Of a stretch of DNA of 64,000 nt, positions 17,066 through 24,956 are shown in pieces (the first letter of the stretch is position 1; each line of letters opens with the position of its first letter). The translations under genes and the position numbers were made by a program. Origin of the DNA: a bacterium. Its GTDB lineage: Bacteria; UBA10199; JACPAL01; GCA-016699445. The notes under the pieces were generated by a model that saw only the letters and a list, made by a program, of their open reading frames with translations, did no database searches and was not told where the DNA came from. Location of the stretch: the NCBI GenBank assembly GCA_035454885.1, contig DATIGE010000040.1, positions 1 through 64,000 of the forward strand, in the 5' to 3' direction.

Positions 17066-18877
17066 ATGGACTACATCGTCAATCGACGCGACATTGATTT
17101 CATCCTCAAGGAGCAGATCGGCTACGACAAGGTCCTCGCGCTCCCGCCGTTCAAGGACTTCACGGGAGATATGTTCGACATGATCATCGAACAGGCCCTC
17201 AAGTTCGCCCAGCAGGAGGTGGCGCCTCTGAACGCCTCCGGCGACCGCGAGGGCGTGCGCTTCGACGGCAAGTCCGTCACGACGCCCAAGGGCTTCAAGG
17301 AGGCCTATCGGAAATACGCCGAGAACGGCTTCATCAGCCTGGACGTCCCGACGACCTACGGGGGGCAGGGCCTGCCGGTGACCGTCATGATGCCCGTTGC
17401 GGAATTCATCACGGGCGCCTCGGTGTCCTTCTCGATGTATCCGGGTCTCACGCGCGGCGCGGCGCATTTGATCGAGGTCTTCGGGTCCGAGGATCTCAAG
17501 AACCTCTATGTCGCCAAGATGTACGCGGGCGCATGGGCCGGCACGATGTGCCTGACCGAGCCCCAGGCCGGCAGCGCCGTCGGCGACCTGAAGACCGTGG
17601 CCGTTCCCCAGCCCGACGGAACCTACAAGATCAAGGGCGGGAAGATCTTCATCTCCTCGGGCGACCACGACCTGACGGAGAACATCATCCACCTCGTCCT
17701 GGCCCGGATCGAGGGCGACAAGGAAGGCTCCACGAAGACCATCACGCTGTTCGCGGTGCCCAAGATCCGGGTGAACAAGGACGGGTCGCTCGGGGACCCC
17801 AACGACGTCAAGACGGTGAACATCGAGCACAAGATGGGTATCCGCGCCCAGGCCACCTGCACGCTGGCCTTCGGCGACAACGACGGATGCTTCGGCCACC
17901 TCGTGGGCGAACCGCGCTCGGGCATGAAGCAGATGTTTCAAATGATGAACGAGGCGCGGCTGCTCTGCGGCATGCAGGGCCAGGCCATCGCGGCCGCGGC
18001 CTACGAGCACGCCGTCAAATACGCGAAGGAGCGCATCCAGGGACAGGGCAAGGCGATCGTCACCTACCCGGACGTCCGCCGCATGCTCATGACCCAGAAG
18101 GCACTCGTGGAGGGCCTCCGCTCGATGCTCTTTCACGCGGCCCTCTACATCGACCTGGCGAAGTGCCACCCGGATCTGGAGGAACGCGCCAAGTATCAGG
18201 GTTTTGCCGACCTCCTGACCCCCATGTGCAAGGCCTACGGGTCGGACATGGGATTCAAGGTGACCGAGCTCGCCATGCAGACCTACGGCGGTTACGGCTA
18301 CATCGCGGAGTATCCGGTTGAGCAGTACATGCGCGACGTGAAGATCTCCTCCATCTACGAAGGGACGAACGGCATCCAGGCCCTGGACCTCCTGGGACGG
18401 AAGCTGCCCCTGAACGGCGGGCAGACCGTCCAGCAATTTTACGCCATGGTGGACTCTTTCGTGACGGCGAATCAGAACGAACCGGCGCTCAAGGCCGAGA
18501 TGGCGGAGTTCAAAAAGGCGCTCGATCTGATCGCCCAGACGGCGATGAGTTTCATGGAGATGACGGGCAAGGGCGACTTCAATTACCCGATGCTCTCGGC
18601 CTCCGACTTCCTCAACATGTTCGCGACGGTCGTCGTCGCCTACTACTTGCTGGACCAGTCGGTGCGAGCGCACGCCAAACTCGCTAAGCTCCTCGATGAG
18701 AAGGTCGACGATCCCTCGCAACACAAGAGCTTCATCAGGCAAAACGAGGAAGCGGCCTTTCTGGACGGCAAGATCAAGACGGCGCGTTTCTTCGTCCACC
18801 GCATTCTCCCGCAGGTCCGGGCGTCCTTCAAGGCCATCCAATCCGGCGACCGGAGCGCCCTGGAAATCGTCTTTTAG
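17066..18877 (+). CDS. Acyl-CoA dehydrogenase, long (DmdC/AcdA-type)
   Basis: 603 residues, longer than the ~380-residue classical enzymes because of an extra C-terminal helical domain (from about residue 460), as in the DmdC-type group. Flavin and substrate segments: MCLTEPQAGSAVGDL and KIFISSGDHDL; the catalytic Glu is in SIYEGTNGIQALDLLGRK. GGYGYIAEYPVEQYMRDVKI is the conserved late motif. Substrate chain length cannot be read from sequence. A good Shine-Dalgarno (GAGGGGG) precedes ATG, and the gene follows the AidB-like gene in the same operon. Confidence 0.93.
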   Translation: MDYIVNRRDIDFILKEQIGYDKVLALPPFKDFTGDMFDMIIEQALKFAQQEVAPLNASGDREGVRFDGKSVTTPKGFKEAYRKYAENGFISLDVPTTYGGQGLPVTVMMPVAEFITGASVSFSMYPGLTRGAAHLIEVFGSEDLKNLYVAKMYAGAWAGTMCLTEPQAGSAVGDLKTVAVPQPDGTYKIKGGKIFISSGDHDLTENIIHLVLARIEGDKEGSTKTITLFAVPKIRVNKDGSLGDPNDVKTVNIEHKMGIRAQATCTLAFGDNDGCFGHLVGEPRSGMKQMFQMMNEARLLCGMQGQAIAAAAYEHAVKYAKERIQGQGKAIVTYPDVRRMLMTQKALVEGLRSMLFHAALYIDLAKCHPDLEERAKYQGFADLLTPMCKAYGSDMGFKVTELAMQTYGGYGYIAEYPVEQYMRDVKISSIYEGTNGIQALDLLGRKLPLNGGQTVQQFYAMVDSFVTANQNEPALKAEMAEFKKALDLIAQTAMSFMEMTGKGDFNYPMLSASDFLNMFATVVVAYYLLDQSVRAHAKLAKLLDEKVDDPSQHKSFIRQNEEAAFLDGKIKTARFFVHRILPQVRASFKAIQSGDRSALEIVF

Positions 18878-18888
18878 AGTCTGGACGC

Positions 18889-19656
18889 ATGAGATTTTAC
18901 AAGTATCTCGGCCTTCTTGTCGGACTGGTCCTCGGCCTCGGGGCCCCTCTCGGGGGCTTCTTGGTCAGCGCCCTTGTTCGGAACGGTTGGAACCTCGCCG
19001 CCCTGAACGCCGACGCGGAGGAACATCGTTACATCTACCTCTACATGACGATCTCGACCCCCTTCGTCTTCGCGGTCTTCGGGTCTTATTTCGGATTTCT
19101 CCTCGACAGGCTCGCCGTCCAAAAGGCGGCGCTCAGGCACTTGAACGGCATCCTGGAGCGCCAGTCGATGACCGACGAAATGACGGGCCTCCTGAACCGC
19201 CGCCAGCTCGATCTTGAGATCGAACGCGAGATCGAGCGCGCGAAACGCTACAAACATTCCATCGCCGGAATCATGATCGACATCGACGACTTCAAGCAGA
19301 TCAACGACACGCGCGGACACCTGATGGGCGACGTGGCCCTCAAAAAAGCGGCGACGGCCGTCCGGGACTGCATCCGCAAGGTGGACATCGCCGGCCGCTA
19401 CGGCGGCGACGAGTTTTTGGTGCTTTTGCCGGAGGCGATCATGGACGGGGCGCGGACGGTCGCCGTCCGCATCCAGGAGCACATCCGCGCGATCCGGATC
19501 GAGGTCCCCCGTCCGGTGCTCACGCTCACCGCATCCATCGGCCTCTTCGCCTTCCCCGACTGCAGTTTTCTGAACAAGAAGGTCTTCCTCGAGACGGTGG
19601 ACACGGCGCTCCTGAAGGCCAAAAAGGCGGGCAAGAACCGGATTGTTTCGGGATAG
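18889..19656 (+). CDS. Membrane-anchored GGDEF diguanylate cyclase
   Basis: 255 residues. Two N-terminal hydrophobic helices (about 7-30 and 53-75) flank a short periplasmic loop, then a coiled linker and a complete GGDEF domain (about 95-253). The active-site loop is YGGDEF, and an RxxD product-inhibition site (RKVD) lies five residues upstream, so the enzyme should make cyclic di-GMP and be feedback-inhibited. It starts 11 nt after the acyl-CoA dehydrogenase and may share its transcript. Confidence 0.93.
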   Translation: MRFYKYLGLLVGLVLGLGAPLGGFLVSALVRNGWNLAALNADAEEHRYIYLYMTISTPFVFAVFGSYFGFLLDRLAVQKAALRHLNGILERQSMTDEMTGLLNRRQLDLEIEREIERAKRYKHSIAGIMIDIDDFKQINDTRGHLMGDVALKKAATAVRDCIRKVDIAGRYGGDEFLVLLPEAIMDGARTVAVRIQEHIRAIRIEVPRPVLTLTASIGLFAFPDCSFLNKKVFLETVDTALLKAKKAGKNRIVSG

Positions 19657-19665
19657 GCATCAAAT

Positions 19666-19693
19666 TTGACAAACGGGCCCCATGTGTTAATAG
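19666..19693 (+). promoter_or_regulatory. Promoter of tRNA-Gly
   Basis: TTGACA (19666-19671), 16-nt spacer, TAATAG (19688-19693), about 66 nt upstream of the tRNA and just after the GGDEF stop codon. Confidence 0.6.
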
Positions 19694-19759
19694 CTCGGCC
19701 TGTTTTTTGCGGGAGCCCTGATCTTTGATCAGGACGACCCGCTCTTGGATTTTGAAGTT

Positions 19760-19831
19760 GCGGGAGTAGCTCAGTGGTAGAGCGCCACCTTGCCAAGGTG
19801 GATGTCGCGGGTTCAAATCCCGTCTCCCGCT
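19760..19831 (+). tRNA. tRNA-Gly (anticodon GCC)
   Basis: 72 nt without encoded CCA. Acceptor arms GCGGGAG (19760-19766) and CTCCCGC (19824-19830) pair fully; D-loop AGCTCAGTGGTAGAGC; anticodon stem CCACC/GGTGG with loop TTGCCAA, anticodon GCC at 19792-19794; T-arm GGGTTCAAATCCC; discriminator U. Confidence 0.97.
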
Positions 19832-19889
19832 CATTCTTCTCCTCGAAATAGTCATCAGCGCCGTTAATCCCTTTTTCTTCCGGACCGTC

Positions 19890-20672
19890 GTGCGCAAGTC
19901 CGCCGTCCGGGCCTTTGTCTACTACATGGTCTTCACCACCCTCTACACCCTGGCCGTCTGCGGCGTGGGCGTCTGGTGGCTTTCGCGGAACTGGACGCCG
20001 GCGCTTCAGGTCGCGAAGAACTCCCTTCCGCCTTTCGAGATCAAGATCGATCAGGGTCATCTCTCGACGACGCTTCCCGAACCCTTCGTCTTTTCCGATG
20101 CGGAATTCACCTTGATCGTCGATACCAGCGGCAAGGTCCTCAGCGCGGAGGACTTGGAGAACTACGAGCAAGCCCTCGTCATCACCAAGACCAAGGCCAT
20201 TATCAAAAAGAGCCGGTTCGAGAGCCGTGAATACCTCTGGTCGGCGGCGCCCGACTTCCAACTTACCTCGACCGACGTGATCGACTGGCTGATCGCCTAC
20301 AAGGACCGCATTCTTTGGATCTTGTTCGCGGCCGTGGCGCTGGGCGTCCTGCCCCTGTTGTGGCTCTTCCTGATCCCGGTGATCTGCTTCCTGGCCCTGC
20401 TACTGTTGATTCCGGCGAGGCTGTTTGGAACGGGGCTCCAGTACGGCCAGACCGCCTCGATCGCCTTTTACGCCATCACACTGCCGACGCTCCTTCAGAC
20501 CGTTCTCGTGACCCAGGGGCTGGCCAAGAGCGGGATCTTCTGGCTCGTCTATCTCGGATGGTCCGTCTTGGGGGTCGCCGTGACGCGCGGAACCCGGCCC
20601 CCGTCAACGGGCGAGGCATCCGCACCCCCGCCGCCTCCGCCTTCGTTCCCGCCGCTTCCTCAAAGATCCTGA
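19890..20672 (+). CDS. DUF1189-like inner-membrane protein
   Basis: 260 residues, GTG start. One N-terminal helix (about 12-32), an extracytoplasmic domain of about 100 residues with a repeated pattern (FVFSDAEFTLIVDTSGKV, ITKTKAIIKKSRFE), then four C-terminal helices (about 133-225) and a Pro-rich tail. This topology matches DUF1189/MalA-type proteins, whose function is not established. It follows the tRNA on the same strand and overlaps the convergent mtgA by 13 nt. Confidence 0.65.
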   Translation: MRKSAVRAFVYYMVFTTLYTLAVCGVGVWWLSRNWTPALQVAKNSLPPFEIKIDQGHLSTTLPEPFVFSDAEFTLIVDTSGKVLSAEDLENYEQALVITKTKAIIKKSRFESREYLWSAAPDFQLTSTDVIDWLIAYKDRILWILFAAVALGVLPLLWLFLIPVICFLALLLLIPARLFGTGLQYGQTASIAFYAITLPTLLQTVLVTQGLAKSGIFWLVYLGWSVLGVAVTRGTRPPSTGEASAPPPPPPSFPPLPQRS

Positions 20673-21403
20673 GGGATCGGCTCTCCCCTCTCGGGCCGCG
20701 GGTTTTCAGGGATCTCCTCGTCTTCGGGCAGTTCCGGCAACGGCTCGAGGGGTTTCTTTTTGGCCTGAAGGACGTCCATCCGCTTCCGGACGTACGGGCC
20801 CGGCGGCCATTGGCCCCATTTCCGCGGATTCGGCAGGATCGCGGCGAGAAACGCCGCCTCGCCGGAGGAGAGCGAGTCCGCCGTCTTCTTGAAGTAATGG
20901 CGGGACGCCGCCTCCGCCCCATAGACGCCCGGCCCCCATTCGACGAGATTCAAGTACAACTCCAAGATCCTCTCTTTGGGCAGGAGGGCTTCCATCTCGA
21001 AGGCCAGCGCGATCTCCAAAATCTTCCGGACGATGACCTTTTCGGGCGTCAAGTAGAGGTTCTTCGCCAGCTGCATGGTGATCGTCGAAAATCCGCGCGC
21101 GTATTTCCTTTTCCCGCGATTTTTTTTCAGGGATTCCCGCATTTCCCGAAAGTCCACGCCCCTGTGTTCGTAGAAGGTCGCATCCTCGGCGGAAACGACC
21201 GAGGATTGCAGGGCGGCCGAGATTTGGGGGAGCGGCACCCAGGTCTGTCCGACGGCGCCCGGCCTCTGCCACATGAAGGCCGTGCGGATGGGATGGGCCC
21301 AGCGGAGCGACGCCACGGGAGGCAACGAGAAAACGAAAAATCCCCCCAACGCGATGAAAGGCGACCAGAGGACGAAACGGAGGGTCTTTCCCAGGGTTGA
21401 CAC
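20660..21403 (-). CDS. mtgA: Monofunctional peptidoglycan glycosyltransferase
   Basis: 247 residues. An N-terminal membrane anchor (about 10-30) precedes a GT51 domain with the catalytic Glu E73 in SAEDATFYEHRGVDF, the STITMQLAKNLYL motif and the second conserved Glu region KERILELYLNLVEWG. There is no transpeptidase domain, which distinguishes it from class A penicillin-binding proteins. It polymerises lipid II in the periplasm. The Pro/Glu-rich tail after about residue 205 is an addition to the usual family fold. Confidence 0.93.
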   Translation of the reverse strand: MSTLGKTLRFVLWSPFIALGGFFVFSLPPVASLRWAHPIRTAFMWQRPGAVGQTWVPLPQISAALQSSVVSAEDATFYEHRGVDFREMRESLKKNRGKRKYARGFSTITMQLAKNLYLTPEKVIVRKILEIALAFEMEALLPKERILELYLNLVEWGPGVYGAEAASRHYFKKTADSLSSGEAAFLAAILPNPRKWGQWPPGPYVRKRMDVLQAKKKPLEPLPELPEDEEIPENPRPERGEPIPQDL

Positions 21404-21458
21404 GCGGTGCTATCTTAACCATAAAGGCGCCCGAATCAATGTCTCGAAGGAGAACCCC

Positions 21459-22016
21459 ATGATCGCAGCCACTCAAATCCGCGTCGGAATGGTCATCCTC
21501 TATGACGGAGAACTCTGCAAGGTGATGGGGATCGACCACATCACGCAGGGCAACAAGCGGGGCAAGGTGCAGGTGGAGATGCGGAACCTGCGCACCGGTA
21601 ACAAGCTGCAGTACCGGTTCCGGTCCGAAGACACCGTCGAAAAGGCGGTCCTGAACGAGAAAGAGATGGAGTATCTCTACAACGACGGCGACACCTACCA
21701 CTTCATGGATTCGGCGAACTACGAGCAGATCACCATCAACAAGGACGAACTGGGCAACGCCGTCAATTATCTCCAGCCCAACACCAAGGTCATGGTCCTG
21801 ATGCACGACGAAAGGCCGATCGGCGTCCAGCTCCCCACCACCATGACGCTCAAGATCGTCGAGACCCAGCCCCCCATGAAAGGCGCCACCGCTGCCGGGG
21901 GCGCCAAACCGGCCACCCTCGACAACGGTCTCACCATCAAGATCCCCCAATTCATCGAAGAGGGCGAATTGGTCCGGGTCAACACCGAGACCAACGAGTA
22001 CGTGGATCGGGCTTAA
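21459..22016 (+). CDS. efp: Elongation factor P with Asn at the modification position
   Basis: 185 residues in three OB-type domains. EF-P binds the ribosome E site and rescues stalling at polyproline. ATG 21459 follows AAGGAG closely and gives a standard N-terminus (MIAATQIRVGMVILYDG). The loop that normally reads PGKG reads TQGNKRGKV; aligning without gaps through GMxxLxDGE and RNL puts N32 at the site of E. coli K34, with K33 next to it. No epmA, earP or ymfI-like modifying gene was found in the window. The 3' end has an Ala/Gly insertion (GATAAGGAKP) between domains. Divergent from mtgA; a TTGACA lies at 21397. Confidence 0.95.
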   Translation: MIAATQIRVGMVILYDGELCKVMGIDHITQGNKRGKVQVEMRNLRTGNKLQYRFRSEDTVEKAVLNEKEMEYLYNDGDTYHFMDSANYEQITINKDELGNAVNYLQPNTKVMVLMHDERPIGVQLPTTMTLKIVETQPPMKGATAAGGAKPATLDNGLTIKIPQFIEEGELVRVNTETNEYVDRA

Positions 22017-22384
22017 GAATCTTCTTCTGGCACGGGCGGAGGAAGGTCGGGGCCCAGGCTGGACGTCATTTGCATGTCTTGGAGCTTTTGGCCCGCCTCG
22101 GCTATTTTCTCGACATGGCGGTTCTCCTCGGCGGTCATCTGCTGGCGATACTCGAGGACGGAGGTCTGCAGATGGGTGTCCAGTTTCTCGATCGAGAGCT
22201 CGAGATTGGCGGCGAGCTGCAATTCGCGGTCGAGGCTGGCCTGCTGCAAGGAGGCCTGCATGCCTAGAATCTGGCCCAGAGCGACGGTCTTGTTGTTGTC
22301 CGACGCGTACATCAGCGCTTCGTTCTGACTGGCGGATTGGGCCGCCTGCAGGGCCTGATTGATGATATCCATGATGTTAGACAT
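22013..22384 (-). CDS. Small Gln/Ala-rich coiled-coil protein
   Basis: 123 residues from ATG 22384, preceded by AGAGGGG; a GTG-type upstream extension of 17 residues is possible but lacks a ribosome-binding site. No signal peptide. The body is almost wholly helical (ALQAAQSASQNEALM, ILGMQASLQQASLDRELQL, LEYRQQMTAEENRHVEKI), with a short acidic Pro-rich tail (PPPVPEED). It looks like a structural or secreted helical protein; I do not recognise the family. It overlaps the efp 3' end by 4 nt, convergently. Confidence 0.55.
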   Translation of the reverse strand: MSNIMDIINQALQAAQSASQNEALMYASDNNKTVALGQILGMQASLQQASLDRELQLAANLELSIEKLDTHLQTSVLEYRQQMTAEENRHVEKIAEAGQKLQDMQMTSSLGPDLPPPVPEEDS

Positions 22385-22485
22385 AGACCCCTCTGATGAG
22401 ACTATTAGCAAGTCCCATGCCTGCGGGGCCGACATAGAAAGATCCGTCAGATCAAAGACTTACATACTTATGGTTCGGTCGATTT

Positions 22486-22518
22486 TGCAAGAATGGCTGC
22501 AAGGCCTGCATTCTTGCA
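22486..22518. promoter_or_regulatory. Inverted repeat upstream of the coiled-coil gene
   Basis: TGCAAGAATG (22486-22495) and CATTCTTGCA (22509-22518) form a perfect 10-bp inverted repeat with a 13-nt centre, about 100 nt upstream of the minus-strand start. Could be an operator or part of a longer untranslated structure. Confidence 0.4.
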
Positions 22519-22531
22519 TAGAAGACAATGC

Positions 22532-22569
22532 AAAACGGCCCCGGCAGGTTGCCCCACCGGGGCCGTTTT
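22532..22569. terminator. Bidirectional rho-independent terminator
   Basis: AAAACGGCCCCGG (22532-22544) pairs with CCGGGGCCGTTTT (22557-22569) around a 12-nt loop. A-tract on one side and T-tract on the other allow use on both strands; on the minus strand it would end the Cys/Asp-repeat lipoprotein transcript (stop at 22639). Confidence 0.8.
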
Positions 22570-22638
22570 CGCCCCCCCACAGTCGGGCGAACACGTGGTC
22601 AGCGCAGCGGCACCGTGGTTAGGTGTCGCCCCTCCATC

Positions 22639-23289
22639 CTAGAAGCCGAATCCTTGCTCGATCACGGGCTTTTCGAAGGGATCGGGGCAGCTCAGACAAA
22701 CCGGCCCCGGGCCGGGAAACGGTTTCTGGTCGACCGCCTTGAATTTCTCCAAGAGGCTCGGATCGATCTCCCACGGGCCGCCCCCGCCTCCGGAGCAGGC
22801 CGGGTCGCCCGCGCAGTCGGTATCGGAGCATTGGCCCTGACCGTCGCCATCCTCATCGGCCACCGTCGCGCAATCCTCAACCGCGACGGCGGGGGGAAGC
22901 GCGCAGGCCGGATCGGCTGCGCAGTCGGTGTCGGCGCAATCGAGGGCCCCGTCGGAATCGCCGTCGATGCCGTCCAGGCAATCGCCTTCGGCGACCGCCG
23001 GAGGCGGCAATGCGCATGCCGGGTCGGCGGCGCAGTCGGCGTCCAAACAATCCGCGACACCATCGCCGTCCTCGTCGCCGGCAACGGCGCAATCCTCCAG
23101 CGCCGCGGCGGGTGGAACGACCTCGTCGCCTCCCTCTCCCTCCGAAACCGTCCCCTCTCCGGGCGTTACGACATCGGAATCGTCCAGGGTCACTTCCGAT
23201 GTCCCGTCCGAGCCGCAACCCGCGGCTCCGATACTTCCCAAACCGAGCACGAACACACAGGCCATAAGGCCCCAAAAGCGATGACTCAT
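22639..23289 (-). CDS. Lipoprotein with Cys/Asp-rich calcium-type repeats
   Basis: 216 residues. Lipoprotein signal peptide ends at GAAGC (Cys about 25). After a Glu/Val-rich linker come three tandem units of about 35-38 residues, each with an EDC or GDC start, a DEDGDG or DGDSDG loop and a DxDCAxDPAC end, joined by Ala/Pro linkers; the pattern resembles myxobacterial metal-binding repeats with paired cysteines. The C-terminal tail holds CLSCPDP. Probably exposed on the outer membrane; function unknown. Many such repeats bind calcium, which is inference here. Confidence 0.7.
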   Translation of the reverse strand: MSHRFWGLMACVFVLGLGSIGAAGCGSDGTSEVTLDDSDVVTPGEGTVSEGEGGDEVVPPAAALEDCAVAGDEDGDGVADCLDADCAADPACALPPPAVAEGDCLDGIDGDSDGALDCADTDCAADPACALPPAVAVEDCATVADEDGDGQGQCSDTDCAGDPACSGGGGGPWEIDPSLLEKFKAVDQKPFPGPGPVCLSCPDPFEKPVIEQGFGF

Positions 23290-23336
23290 GGATCTTCCTC
23301 CCCTGATTGTTGTTTGCGTTAGCTTTCAGGTTACCT

Positions 23337-23430
23337 TAAGCCCCACACGCCTTATGCAGATGGGGGCTTATGGTACTAAAAGGCAGCCAATGAGAGTCCT
23401 AATTCGGACTGTCGTTTATCGCTGCCTTTT
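23337..23430. other. Structured intergenic element, two adjacent hairpins
   Basis: First hairpin: TAAGCCCC (23337-23344) with GGGGCTTA (23363-23370). Second: AAAAGGCAGC (23378-23387) with GCTGCCTTTT (23421-23430), enclosing an inner hairpin AGTCC/GGACT (23395-23399, 23406-23410). It lies between two minus-strand secreted-protein genes. Candidate terminator, small RNA or miniature element; nothing else is seen in 23290-23530 apart from the terminator at 23473. Confidence 0.4.
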
Positions 23431-23472
23431 ATGTATCGACCGTGGGATGATCTGCGGTTTCCAAGGACAAAA

Positions 23473-23502
23473 AAAGGCCGCATTCAAGTGAATGCGGCCT
23501 TT
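23473..23502. terminator. Terminator downstream of the Tudor-knot protein gene
   Basis: Perfect 14-bp stem AAAGGCCGCATTCA / TGAATGCGGCCTTT with a 2-nt loop, flanked by an A-run (T-run on the minus strand), about 30 nt after the stop of the minus-strand gene at 23531. Confidence 0.85.
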
Positions 23503-23530
23503 CACAATAACCAACGAAAACGGGCGGTTA

Positions 23531-23959
23531 TTATCTCGGACGGATCCGCGAGGGACCGACGTTCTCGTCCCACGAGCTGTCATAGCCGTCGTAATGGATG
23601 CGGTAGCGGCCTCCTCCGAGGACTTGGAGGACGCTCGCGTTCCACCACGAGCCCTTCCAATTGACCTGGACGGAGTCCCCAGCCTTGAAGGCCGCAGCCG
23701 GAGCGGCGGCCGGCGCCGAGGCCCCGGCGACCTTGATCCGGTCCGAGCCGACCCATTCGTCCCAATTGCTGCCGTAGCCGTCGTAGTGGATGAAGCATTT
23801 CTGCCCGTCGTCGCTGACGCGTTGGACGGAGGCCGGGTACCAGGTGCCCTTCCAGAGCACTTGCGCCCTGTCACCGGCGCCGCAAAGGGCGGCGGACGCG
23901 GACGAGGCGACGAAGACCGCGAATAAGGCGATGACGGCCGCGAGGGAAGTTTTCTTCAT
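23531..23959 (-). CDS. Secreted protein with two Tudor-knot/agenet-like domains
   Basis: 142 residues with a Sec signal peptide (MKKTSLAAVIALFAVFVASS, cleavage after ASA). The mature part is two copies of a small SH3-like barrel: GDRAQVLWKGTWYPASV to HYDGYGSNWDEWVG (about 28-75) and GDSVQVNWKGSWWNASV to HYDGYDSSWDENVG (about 93-138), linked by Ala/Pro. The HYDGYxxxWDE signature is that of Tudor-knot or agenet-type domains, known in eukaryotic chromatin proteins, which in bacteria occur mostly in exported proteins of unknown ligand. Confidence 0.75.
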   Translation of the reverse strand: MKKTSLAAVIALFAVFVASSASAALCGAGDRAQVLWKGTWYPASVQRVSDDGQKCFIHYDGYGSNWDEWVGSDRIKVAGASAPAAAPAAAFKAGDSVQVNWKGSWWNASVLQVLGGGRYRIHYDGYDSSWDENVGPSRIRPR

Positions 23960-23983
23960 GTCTCTCTCCTTATGACGGACGGA

Positions 23984-24187
23984 TCATTTTTCCAGAATGA
24001 ACGTGATCCGGCACTCGACCCGGTACTCCGTGATGCGCCCGTTCTCGACCTTCGCCTTTTGGCTGATGACTTCCATGCCGGTGATGCCCCTGAGCGTCTT
24101 CGCGGCGCGGGTCAGCGCCTGGCGGGCGGCGTCCTCCCAGCCTTCCTTCGATGATGCGATGATGTCGGTGACTCTTGCGACGGCCAT
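23984..24187 (-). CDS. Dodecin-like flavin-binding protein
   Basis: 67 residues from MAVARVTDI (24187), chosen because GGAGGTG lies just upstream. Pattern matches dodecins: an N-terminal strand, the helix EGWEDAARQALTRAAKTLRG, and two strands ending VENGRITEYRVECRITFIL. Dodecins form 12-mers that store or buffer flavins. It lies 24 nt upstream of the Tudor-knot gene on the same strand. Confidence 0.88.
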   Translation of the reverse strand: MAVARVTDIIASSKEGWEDAARQALTRAAKTLRGITGMEVISQKAKVENGRITEYRVECRITFILEK

Positions 24188-24201
24188 AAACACCTCCATG
24201 G

Positions 24202-24232
24202 TGTAGGGGCGAACGTGGTGTTCGCCCCCTAG
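24202..24232. repeat. Palindromic element copy 5, providing the pgsA stop codon
   Basis: TGTAGGGGCGAAC, loop, GTTCGCCCCCTAGG on the + strand. Read on the minus strand, the outer CTA is the TAG stop of the pgsA-like gene (24229-24231), so the element defines the end of that protein. Confidence 0.8.
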
Positions 24233-24882
24233 GTTTGAGTTTTCTTAGGACTGACGATGACGGCCTTGAAAAACGTCCAAACGTAATGCGCCCCCGATCC
24301 CATCGAGACGGCCAGCGTGACCCACAGGATCACCGTCCCGAGACGCTGCGGGTCGATCCCCCAGAACGGGTAGTGGACCATGAGGCATCCCAGGGCGACG
24401 GACAGGATGATCGTCTTCTTCTTGCCCCAGTCCGAGGCGGCCATCTCCAACCCTTCGGAGGCGGCCACGCCCCGCAGCCCCGTGATGGTGATCTCCCGGG
24501 CGACGAGAAGGATCGCGACCCAGGCGGCGACGCGGTCCAGGGAGACGAGCATGATGAGCCCGGCGGTCGAAAGGAGCTTGTCGGCGAGGGGATCGATGAA
24601 TTTCCCGAACGAGCTCGAGACGCCGTACTTGCGGGCGTAGATACCGTCGATCACGTCGGAAATCTGGGCGACGACGAAGAAGGTCATCGCGGTCCAACTC
24701 AGAAAAACATTCAGCGACTGGCGGTCCAACCGGTAGGGCTGGACGCCCATGAGGAGAAGAACGACGACGGGGACGATCGCGATGCGGGCGTAGGTCAGAT
24801 AATTCGCAATCCCCAGCAACTGATCGGTCGTCAGGGGTTTGCGCGGGCGCCATCTTCGTTCGAGGAAGCTCGGCTCCGACAT
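24229..24882 (-). CDS. pgsA: CDP-diacylglycerol-glycerol-3-phosphate 3-phosphatidyltransferase
   Basis: Makes phosphatidylglycerol phosphate, precursor of the lipid used by Lgt. 217 residues (24882 start; a GTG at 24900 is an alternative). The CDP-alcohol phosphatidyltransferase motif is complete: SDVIDGIYARKYG followed by FGKFIDPLADK, that is DG-x2-AR-x8-G-x3-D-x3-D. Five to six membrane helices. The stop codon falls in a palindromic repeat, so the C-terminus (SPKKTQT) may have been altered by its insertion. Divergent from nadB. Confidence 0.9.
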   Translation of the reverse strand: MSEPSFLERRWRPRKPLTTDQLLGIANYLTYARIAIVPVVVLLLMGVQPYRLDRQSLNVFLSWTAMTFFVVAQISDVIDGIYARKYGVSSSFGKFIDPLADKLLSTAGLIMLVSLDRVAAWVAILLVAREITITGLRGVAASEGLEMAASDWGKKKTIILSVALGCLMVHYPFWGIDPQRLGTVILWVTLAVSMGSGAHYVWTFFKAVIVSPKKTQT

Positions 24883-24956
24883 GGGGCAGGAAGTTAGCAC
24901 CGTCCCCCGTCAAAAAATAGGCCTTTTTTGCCGCCGCTTTGTGCGGGATAGTGATC

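Noticed and set aside
16589-18841. 750-codon minus-strand frame across the acyl-CoA dehydrogenases
   Set aside because: Shadow of two clear flavoprotein genes; no motif, composition typical of antisense frames at high GC.
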